Below, piece by piece: positions 25,691 through 31,941 of a stretch of DNA of 45,681 nt. The first letter of the stretch is position 1, and every line of letters begins with the position of its first letter. A program made the translations under genes and the position numbers. The stretch covers positions 1-45,681 of the forward strand of contig CAJTXS010000011.1 of NCBI GenBank assembly GCA_910583735.1, given 5' to 3'. Under the pieces are notes generated by a model. That model did not search any database. It was not told where the DNA came from and saw only the letters and a list, made by a program, of their open reading frames with translations. Source of the DNA: an uncultured Christensenella sp. (GTDB taxonomy: Bacteria > Bacillota > Clostridia > Christensenellales > UBA3700).

Positions 25691-26160
25691 TATTAATCGG
25701 TACAGTTGTTTGGCTGTTTCTGCCTCGGATAATTTATCGGCATGGTACAGATAGCAGCGGCGCGCTTGCAATACTTCGTATTATCGAATATTAATTTTAA
25801 CCCAATTCGCAAAGCGGAGCGATTATATCGATAATCCGTACTGATTTGGCGATAGGCTGCGCTCTCGTCATTGCGACGGATAAGCGACGGAGCGTAAGGC
25901 TGCGCTTCGTGATACATAACAGAGCGTTCCGCGGCGGTGTCAGGTAAATAAATACGCGCCGTAATTGCGACGCGTCTATTGACTTATATATAGCATTGAT
26001 TACTTAATAATGTCCGCTCCGATTGCGATAAGTATTCCCGATAGGGCGCCTGATAAGGGACGCTTGCATTCAATCTATCGGTCGGCTAATCCGCCGTATA
26101 TCTTGCTTTTATGCCGTTAAGCCTGTTAATGGATATGCGCGCCTTAATAAGCGATTGACG
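25691..26160. other. Intergenic stretch without a supported gene
   Basis: A 74-residue minus-strand frame (25693-25917) has no ribosome binding site and protein-unlike composition. Nothing else stands out. Confidence 0.5.
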
Positions 26161-26661
26161 CTATGCTTTTTTATCGCGGCTTGGAGGCGCGAACTCGCCC
26201 GACTTAATGCGCCGCGCGCCCTCTTCCAGGTACTTATCGATTATGCGCATTACCTTGTCGTAACCCTCCTGCGTCTTTTCGAGGAAGGGGTCGGGGACCG
26301 CCTTGTATTCATGCCCCGCAAATTCGGACAAGTTGATATACTTATATCTCAGTTTGCGCGGGATAAATGCCTTATGCCACTTGGTCATCCCCACTATCAC
26401 GTCCGCCTCTTCGAACCTGGCGGGGAATCTCCTTACATAGGCGGGGCGGTGCATATCCAGCTCCCCGTCGCTAAAGCCCTGCGCCTTCAGCGCGGCACGG
26501 GCCTTGGGGTGCAGTCGCTTGCATTGGTGGAATACGGCGCCGCTCTGTATCCAGGTGATTTTCGATTTAAGTCCCTCGTCGCTCTCTCTCATGCGGTTGA
26601 GCATATATTCGCAGTAAGGCGAGCGGCATATGTTGGACGAGCATACTATCAATATTTTCAT
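26161..26661 (-). CDS. Low molecular weight protein tyrosine phosphatase
   Basis: A 166-residue phosphatase. The catalytic P-loop C7-S-S-N-I-C-R13-S sits right after the first strand (ILIVCSSNICRSP). The general acid D124 lies in AVPDPF, followed by EKTQEGYDKVMRIIDKYLEE. In other bacteria such enzymes act on tyrosine kinases of capsule synthesis or on phosphoarginine; no kinase gene is nearby. The C terminus is about 15 residues longer than the usual core. The gene has its own promoter with the transcription start on the ATG, although it lies only 39 bases after the SLOG gene. Confidence 0.9.
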   Translation of the reverse strand: MKILIVCSSNICRSPYCEYMLNRMRESDEGLKSKITWIQSGAVFHQCKRLHPKARAALKAQGFSDGELDMHRPAYVRRFPARFEEADVIVGMTKWHKAFIPRKLRYKYINLSEFAGHEYKAVPDPFLEKTQEGYDKVMRIIDKYLEEGARRIKSGEFAPPSRDKKA

Positions 26662-26667
26662 ATCGTC

Positions 26668-26696
26668 ATTATACGATATTTTTGCGCCGCTTGCAA
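26668..26696 (-). promoter_or_regulatory. SigmaA promoter of the phosphatase gene (leaderless)
   Basis: On the minus strand: TTGCAA (26691-26696), 17-bp spacer, TATAAT (26668-26673), then six bases before the ATG at 26661. There is no ribosome binding site. Confidence 0.7.
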
Positions 26697-26700
26697 GCCG

Positions 26701-27264
26701 TTACAGACCGAACTGTATGCCCTGATGATATACGTCGTACTTGTCTATCTTGGACTTGATAATCTCTATCATCTCCTCGGGCGTCGCCGCGGGGAAGATC
26801 ATATCGTCTTCGTAATCGTAGCGGTGCTTGGAGTCGGGCCTGCAGCCTGCGAGCCTTGCGCTCCAGCCGTCCACGCCCGTATATCCGATGACCAGCCTCT
26901 TGAGCGACCAGGCAAAAGCCATCTCCGACAGCGTCCCCGCGCCGCCGCCCACTGCCACCACCGCCGAGGCGTTGGCGACTATCGCGTTGCGGAATACGTC
27001 CAGTCCCGTGGGTATGACTATGTCGGCGTATTGATTTACGGTATGCGCGTCGAAGGACGGCAAGAGCGCCACAGTGTCGCCCTCGCGATATTTCTCCGAC
27101 GCGTGCGCTCCTTCAAACGCCGCTTCCATCACGCCTCTGTGTCCGCCCGACTGCACTCTGTAGCCGTTGTCTACCAGCAGCTTGCCCGTCGCATATGCAA
27201 GGTCGTATTTATGCGACCCGTAATCTATCTTGGCGTCGCCTACTACGGCAACTATCTTTCTCAT
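26701..27264 (-). CDS. SLOG-family (TIGR00725-like) protein
   Basis: A 187-residue Rossmann-like protein. The N-terminal strand is IVAVVGDAKID, YRVQSGGHRGVMEAAFEGA follows, and the key motif VAVGGGAGTLSEMAFAW matches the GGGxGTxxE of SLOG/LOG proteins, which bind nucleotides. The group includes lysine decarboxylase-like phosphoribohydrolases and nucleotide-sensing modules; the exact ligand here is unknown. AAGGAGAA lies seven bases before the ATG at 27264. It is transcribed ahead of the phosphatase, with 39 bases between. Confidence 0.8.
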   Translation of the reverse strand: MRKIVAVVGDAKIDYGSHKYDLAYATGKLLVDNGYRVQSGGHRGVMEAAFEGAHASEKYREGDTVALLPSFDAHTVNQYADIVIPTGLDVFRNAIVANASAVVAVGGGAGTLSEMAFAWSLKRLVIGYTGVDGWSARLAGCRPDSKHRYDYEDDMIFPAATPEEMIEIIKSKIDKYDVYHQGIQFGL

Positions 27265-27317
27265 ATATTTCTCCTTGACTTGCGTCTTGTATGTGATATC
27301 GCGGATTTTTGCACCGC

Positions 27318-27347
27318 ATTATATAATATATGATATCATAATCGCAA
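27318..27347 (-). promoter_or_regulatory. Promoter of the SLOG gene
   Basis: On the minus strand: TTGCGA (27342-27347), 18-bp spacer, TATAAT (27318-27323), leader of about 45 bases with ribosome binding site. Confidence 0.5.
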
Positions 27348-27585
27348 GGTTTTAACAATACCCGCTTTATATCGGGCGGTATTAGTATGCTTTTATAAGA
27401 TTATTATAGTCCTAATAGGGCGATGACTGCGCCTTAGACGCGCTGTAGCGATATATGTATTTGTTCGGCGCCTTGCAGATATCGGAAGTTAATCGTATAA
27501 GAGGGAGAGAGGTCCGATACTGCGCAATTATCGACGTCAATTGCAATTGCGCGCGGATATAGAGCGGATATAGGGCGGATTGCTA
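27348..27585. other. Intergenic stretch between divergent genes
   Basis: No gene or stable hairpin seen between the SLOG promoter and the GH20 promoter. Confidence 0.5.
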
Positions 27586-27615
27586 TTGCGCTTTATGCGC
27601 CTTATCTGTTATAAT
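27586..27615 (+). promoter_or_regulatory. Promoter of the GH20 gene
   Basis: TTGCGC (27586-27591), 18-bp spacer, TATAAT (27610-27615). The leader of about 25 bases contains no strong ribosome binding site. Confidence 0.5.
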
Positions 27616-27647
27616 TAAATCAATATATCAATTATTACGGTGCGATT

Positions 27648-29216
27648 ATGAACAGACTTATGCTTATACCTTATCCCAAACATGTCGAGCTCAACGACGG
27701 CTCGCTCGATTGCAGACGTGTCAAGCTCGTCGGCGACGGTTGCTTTGCGGCTAAGGATTTCATCGATTACATAACGGGACTGGGCTATTGCGCGGCGGAC
27801 GACGGAGTCGCAATCCGCTACTCGCTCAATCCCGCGCTTGCGCTCGATAAAGAGGGCTATACGATAGATATCAAAGAGGACGGCATAGATATATCAGCAT
27901 GCAGCGAGGCGGGTATACGGTACGCGCTGTGTTCGCTGAGGCAGCTTATGCACAATTATGCGGGCGTTTTACCGCTGTGCCGCATCGACGACGAGCCTTA
28001 TCTTAAGTACAGGGGCATGTTGCTCGACTCGGGCAGATACTACTATCCCAAGCAGGACGTGCTCAAGCTCATCGACCTGTGCTATTATCATAAATTAAAC
28101 GTGCTGCACTGGCATCTAACCGAAGACCAGGGCTGGAGAATACAGATAGATAAGTATCCTCTCCTTACCGAAAAGGGCAGCCGCAGGTCGCACACCAACT
28201 TCGGCATAAGGTCGCACGGCGGCTACTATACGAAGCAGGACGCAAGGGAGATTATCCGCTATGCCAACGACAGAGGCGTCGAGGTTATCCCCGAGATTGA
28301 CTTGCCCGGACATACGCAGTCGGCGCTGGCTTGTTATCCTTATCTGGGCTGCTTCGGGCGTAAGCTCAAGGTGGCTACGCATTGGGGCGTAAAGCACGAC
28401 GTGCTGTGCGCGGGCAAGGAGAGCACGTACGAGTTCGTATTCGACGTGCTGGGCGAGATTATCGAGCTGTTCGGCGGCAACACCAAGTACATTCATATAG
28501 GCGGCGACGAAGTGTTCAGACATCGCTGGAGCTTCTGCCCCCATTGTCAAGCCACGATTGAGAAAGAGGGGCTTAAGGACGAGCAGGAGTTGCAGGCGCA
28601 CTTCATGTCGCGCGTGTGCGACTATGTTGCAGGCAAGGGCTATATCCCCGTAGTGTGGAACGGCATCGACTGCGACAAGCGCGTCCACGAGAGCGCGGTG
28701 TGGCAGTATTGGAGCGACGAGCAGGGCGGCTCGGACGAGTTGGTCCGCAAGTTCGCAGGGGAGAGCGGCGGATATATCAATAGCAATTCCGAGTATGCTT
28801 ACATCGATTTCCCTTACGGCACGACTTCGCTTAAGAAGAGCTACGCCTTTGACCCCATGCCGTCCGGCTTGCCCGAGGATAAGCTCGTAGGAGCGGAGCT
28901 CACGCTGTGGACGGAATATGTGCCTAACTTCAAGACGGCGTGCGTAAGGCTGCTTCCGAGGACGTGCGCGCTGTCGGAGGCTATGTGGCTTAAGGGCGAT
29001 AAGGATTATGCGGAGTTCGAGCGCAGACTCATGCCTGTGGCGCGCTATCTCAGGAGAGAGGGCTACAAGGTATCGCCTATGCGCGTAGCCAATCCTTGCG
29101 GATTGAGAGGGGCTTTGCAGAAGGCGTGGTTCGGCAGGCGAGTGCTGCATTGGCAAGGATTACACAACCTCATAGACGACGCGAGTGTAGAGCGCAAGTA
29201 TAAGCGCAAGCGCTGA
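27648..29216 (+). CDS. GH20 beta-N-acetylhexosaminidase
   Basis: A 522-residue glycosidase. The GH20b-like N-terminal domain (1-115) is followed by a TIM barrel starting YRGMLLDSGRYYYP. NVLHWHLTEDQGWRI, VIPEIDLPGHTQSAL and the catalytic pair D287-E288 in YIHIGGDEVF match the family. Substrate-assisted catalysis removes terminal GlcNAc or GalNAc. There is no signal peptide, so it should act in the cytoplasm on imported chains from mucin, glycoprotein or chitin. The last 40 residues are basic (ending KYKRKR). It has its own promoter and no obvious operon partner. Confidence 0.93.
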   Translation: MNRLMLIPYPKHVELNDGSLDCRRVKLVGDGCFAAKDFIDYITGLGYCAADDGVAIRYSLNPALALDKEGYTIDIKEDGIDISACSEAGIRYALCSLRQLMHNYAGVLPLCRIDDEPYLKYRGMLLDSGRYYYPKQDVLKLIDLCYYHKLNVLHWHLTEDQGWRIQIDKYPLLTEKGSRRSHTNFGIRSHGGYYTKQDAREIIRYANDRGVEVIPEIDLPGHTQSALACYPYLGCFGRKLKVATHWGVKHDVLCAGKESTYEFVFDVLGEIIELFGGNTKYIHIGGDEVFRHRWSFCPHCQATIEKEGLKDEQELQAHFMSRVCDYVAGKGYIPVVWNGIDCDKRVHESAVWQYWSDEQGGSDELVRKFAGESGGYINSNSEYAYIDFPYGTTSLKKSYAFDPMPSGLPEDKLVGAELTLWTEYVPNFKTACVRLLPRTCALSEAMWLKGDKDYAEFERRLMPVARYLRREGYKVSPMRVANPCGLRGALQKAWFGRRVLHWQGLHNLIDDASVERKYKRKR

Positions 29217-29429
29217 CGCAAACTCTCATTATAGTTAATAGGCTTAGCCGATGATAGGATTATAATCGGTTGTAAGTAATGACGGCGTATTATATCCTGC
29301 GAGAGGCAGATTTTATTGACCGTAATACGCATATGCGGGCATTAACTGTCGTAAGCGGCTTTTTTTCGAGTTAATAGGCGCGGTCACGCTCGTATTAGCG
29401 TTGATTTCTTCTATTAATTAATGATAGTA

Positions 29430-29435
29430 TATAAT
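29430..29435 (+). promoter_or_regulatory. -10 box of the cyclophilin gene
   Basis: TATAAT, about 29 bases upstream of the ATG. I find no good -35 at the standard distance. Confidence 0.4.
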
Positions 29436-29463
29436 TAATAATTTAACTAAGGAGTTGCATTCG

Positions 29464-29949
29464 ATGGATAAGATTTACGTTATCGATACCGATATGGGCT
29501 TGATTAAAGCGGAATTGTATGCCGATCAGGCGCCTATCACAGTAGCTAATTTCGATAAGCTCGTTTCCGAAGGCTTTTACGACGGCTTGACCTTTCACAG
29601 AGTCATCAGCGGCTTTATGATTCAGGGCGGTTGCCCTCTCGGCAACGGCAGGGGCGGTCCCGGTTACTGCATTAAGGGCGAATTTGCGGTTAACGGAGTG
29701 CAGAACAATATCAAGCACAAGCGCGGCGTGCTCTCAATGGCGCGCGCTATGGACCCCGACAGCGCGGGCAGCCAATTCTTTATCATGCATAAGGATTCCC
29801 CTCACCTCGACGGTAAATATGCAGGTTTCGGTATGGTAATAGAGGGTATCGAAGTTGTGGACAAGATTGCTTCCGTGCCTACGGGATATATGGATAAGCC
29901 CGTCGAGCCTGTCACTATCAGGAGTATCTATACCGAAGACAGGAAGTAA
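29464..29949 (+). CDS. Cyclophilin-type peptidyl-prolyl isomerase
   Basis: A 161-residue cytoplasmic cyclophilin. TFHRVISGFMIQGGCPLGNGRGGPGY has the catalytic arginine in F-H-R, GVLSMARAMDPDSAGSQFFI is the second active-site stretch, and HLDGKYAGFGMVIEG follows. It speeds proline isomerisation in folding proteins. There is no signal peptide. AAGGAG lies nine bases before the ATG at 29464; a TTG three codons earlier touches the ribosome binding site and is rejected. A two-way terminator follows at 30018. Confidence 0.95.
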   Translation: MDKIYVIDTDMGLIKAELYADQAPITVANFDKLVSEGFYDGLTFHRVISGFMIQGGCPLGNGRGGPGYCIKGEFAVNGVQNNIKHKRGVLSMARAMDPDSAGSQFFIMHKDSPHLDGKYAGFGMVIEGIEVVDKIASVPTGYMDKPVEPVTIRSIYTEDRK

Positions 29950-30017
29950 AATGCCTCGTCCGTCTCTATTATAGAGTAGGGCGACGCGTAAGTAAGATAA
30001 GTCATTTTAATAAAAAT

Positions 30018-30046
30018 AACGGACGCCTTTTCAAGCGTCCGTTTTT
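30018..30046. terminator. Two-way terminator between convergent genes
   Basis: aacggacgc (30018-30026) pairs perfectly with gcgtccgtt (30035-30043). T runs follow on both strands. It ends the cyclophilin gene (+) and the SPFH-like gene (-). Confidence 0.85.
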
Positions 30047-30069
30047 GTATAATAAGCGATTGTATCGAG

Positions 30070-31473
30070 TTACTCCGCCGCGGGCTCTTCTTCCGCCGCA
30101 GCAGGCGCGGGGGCGGGAGCTACGGCTGCCACTTCCTGCATGGCTACCGCTTTAACTACCTTGTTGTAATCGTCGGGAGGCAGAGCCTCGGGATGCTTCT
30201 TGAGATACTCGGCAAGCGCGATTTCGTACTTGCGCAGGTCTTTCTCGTACTGTAGATGAGCTTCGTCGTATATCTTGCATACGCGTTTATATTTCTCCAG
30301 TTCCGCGTTGTACTTATTGGCGAATTTATGCCGCAGCACTATCATGAGCGCGACGCCCACTACCAGAAACAGGGCTCCCGCGCCTATCAGCACGTACGCG
30401 CCTACCGCGGGTATTAACTTGAGTATCGCCAGCACTATTCCCGCAATGAGCGCGACCGCCGCTGCTATTATCATGATTATCGACAAGGAGTACGATGTCG
30501 CATGAGCGGGAGGGTCCGGTCTCACCATGCTCGGCTTGACGGGCTTGACGGGCATCATGTCGGCGTAGGAGTCCTCTCTGTCCATGAGATTGGTCTCCTC
30601 TATGCCGCTTCGGCGCTCGTTGTTGAGCCGCTTGAGATATCTCTCGAGGGCTTTGTCTTTCTCTAGCTCGGTAAGGCTCTCTTCTATGCCGTACTTGGAC
30701 TTTATCTCCGCCTTTTTACGGTACTGCTCGAGATACATGTCGGCGTATTCGTTGTCTATTCTGAAGCGCTCTGTCTCCGTGCGTCTGTCGTACGAGTTTT
30801 GCCTGAGCATCTCGCGCACTGCGGGCGGGATAGACATGCGCTCTATCTTTATACCCGTAGCTACGGTGCCGTAGGGCAGCAGCTTGGCGTTGAGCACGCT
30901 CTCCATCTTCGCCGATATCTTGCTGTAGTTGGCGGCAAAGTGGTAGTATCCCACGCCGCTTTCGTCGACCAGCCCCGCTATGACTTCGCACCAAGACTCG
31001 AGCGCTATCGAGCGGAACGTCTCGTACACCGTGCCCATATTGAGCGAGGATGCGGCGATGTCCAGCTTGCGCAGCAGGCTCTGCGAGTCCTCTATACGGA
31101 ATGTCAGCGAGAAGGCGCTCTCGAGATAGGTGACTATCTCCAGCTCCTTGTCGTAGTATTCGATTTCCTCGTTGCGCGCGGTTACATAGTCCAGCTTAAC
31201 GCAAGGGAACTTCTTTAACGACAGCGAAAAGCGCGTCACAGACGACAGGTTGTCCGTAAGTTCCAGTCTCTTGGATACGAATATGCGGCAGATAGCAGGG
31301 AAGTACTGCTTGTCCGGATAGGGCAGTCTTACGAAGTTCTCGTAATTAATGCGTACCCATTGCAGCATATCCTCTCTGTCCGAGGGCGAACCGGCGTCCA
31401 AATCGGACAGCCTTGCCAGCATGGAGACGTGCAGCTTGTCGTTAGATGAAATTTCGGGATTGCCTTGTGCCAT
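30070..31473 (-). CDS. SPFH-like membrane protein, two C-terminal TM helices
   Basis: A 467-residue protein. Residues about 20-240 have the alternating strand and helix pattern of SPFH/band-7 proteins, ending in the family-like segment YGTVATGIKIERMSIPPAVREM. A charged coiled-coil stretch (about 230-290), a proline linker (MPVKPVKPSMVRPDPP), two membrane helices (about 330-352 and 356-380) and a second helical segment follow. The tail is alanine/proline/glutamate-rich. SPFH proteins usually form membrane rings; here the anchor is C-terminal, which is unusual. GGAGG lies eight bases before the ATG. It is cotranscribed with the small zinc-ribbon gene just upstream, a pairing also seen with bacterial 'virion core protein'-type SPFH genes. 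Confidence 0.5.
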   Translation of the reverse strand: MAQGNPEISSNDKLHVSMLARLSDLDAGSPSDREDMLQWVRINYENFVRLPYPDKQYFPAICRIFVSKRLELTDNLSSVTRFSLSLKKFPCVKLDYVTARNEEIEYYDKELEIVTYLESAFSLTFRIEDSQSLLRKLDIAASSLNMGTVYETFRSIALESWCEVIAGLVDESGVGYYHFAANYSKISAKMESVLNAKLLPYGTVATGIKIERMSIPPAVREMLRQNSYDRRTETERFRIDNEYADMYLEQYRKKAEIKSKYGIEESLTELEKDKALERYLKRLNNERRSGIEETNLMDREDSYADMMPVKPVKPSMVRPDPPAHATSYSLSIIMIIAAAVALIAGIVLAILKLIPAVGAYVLIGAGALFLVVGVALMIVLRHKFANKYNAELEKYKRVCKIYDEAHLQYEKDLRKYEIALAEYLKKHPEALPPDDYNKVVKAVAMQEVAAVAPAPAPAAAEEEPAAE

Positions 31474-31485
31474 TAAGTCCTCCGT

Positions 31486-31650
31486 TTACATCATATAGTT
31501 GGAGCAGTATTTACATATGGCGACGGGACGCAGGTTAGGCTGTCCGCATACGGGACATACCACGTAATCATTGCGGTTGTAGCCCGACTTGCCGTCGGTT
31601 TCTCGACCGTCTGTCTTGATGTCGCTTTCTTTGACCTGATTGTCGCTCAT
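31486..31650 (-). CDS. Small zinc-ribbon protein, 54 residues
   Basis: A 54-residue frame starting MSDNQVKESDIKTDGRE. The C-terminal half is a zinc ribbon: C32-P-V-C35 and C46-K-Y-C49, ending SNYMM. The N-terminal part is hydrophilic and probably disordered. CGGAGA lies seven bases before the ATG at 31650. The stop is 12 bases before the SPFH-like start, with that gene's ribosome binding site in between, so they form an operon. It may be a rubredoxin-like adaptor that binds its partner; function unknown. Confidence 0.75.
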   Translation of the reverse strand: MSDNQVKESDIKTDGRETDGKSGYNRNDYVVCPVCGQPNLRPVAICKYCSNYMM

Positions 31651-31679
31651 ACATATCTCCGTTAATTAATCTACATTAT

Positions 31680-31708
31680 ATATTATCATATAGATTTTAC
31701 AAATGCAA
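31680..31708 (-). promoter_or_regulatory. Promoter of the zinc-ribbon/SPFH pair
   Basis: On the minus strand: TTGCAT (31703-31708), 17-bp spacer, TAATAT (31680-31685). Confidence 0.45.
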
Positions 31709-31792
31709 GAATATCGACGAACGCGTGATTTTGTCGCTTTACGCGTATTCCCAAGTATAATAAAATCGTAATCGGGCGATAATGTGAAAATA

Positions 31793-31810
31793 ATGTTATT
31801 TTTTTAACGA
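31793..31810 (+). promoter_or_regulatory. Possible second Rex site upstream of adhE
   Basis: atgttatttttttaacga matches 11 of the 14 fixed bases of the Rex consensus (TTGTTAA, four bases, TTAACAA). It lies 68 bp upstream of the better site. The T run makes a chance match quite possible. Confidence 0.35.
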
Positions 31811-31816
31811 ATTTAC

Positions 31817-31846
31817 TTGACAACGCGCTCGCTATACTCATATAAT
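31817..31846 (+). promoter_or_regulatory. adhE promoter
   Basis: TTGACA (31817-31822), 18-bp spacer, TATAAT (31841-31846): full consensus boxes. The leader is about 90 bases and includes the Rex site. Confidence 0.8.
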
Positions 31847-31857
31847 GGAATAGCAAT

Positions 31858-31881
31858 AGATTGTTAGAAATTTAACAATCT
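31858..31881 (+). promoter_or_regulatory. Predicted Rex operator
   Basis: The core TTGTTAgaaatTTAACAA (31861-31878) matches 13 of 14 fixed positions of the Rex consensus. It sits within a longer palindrome with 9-bp arms agattgtta and taacaatct. It lies 12-35 bases after the -10 box, where bound Rex would block initiation or early elongation of adhE. The same palindrome could also form an RNA hairpin. Confidence 0.75.
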
Positions 31882-31941
31882 AAAGCCGTCGGGCACGGCG
31901 ACAGTAAAAGCAATTAATTTTATATTATATAAGGAGTTACT

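Noticed and set aside
25693..25917. 74-codon minus-strand frame
   Set aside because: No ribosome binding site or family features; composition fits non-coding DNA.
26155..27333. 392-residue plus-strand open frame
   Set aside because: It covers the clear LMW phosphatase and SLOG genes on the other strand, both with family motifs.
28116..29156. 346-residue minus-strand open frame in the GH20 gene
   Set aside because: Shadow of GH20, no ribosome binding site or recognisable motif.
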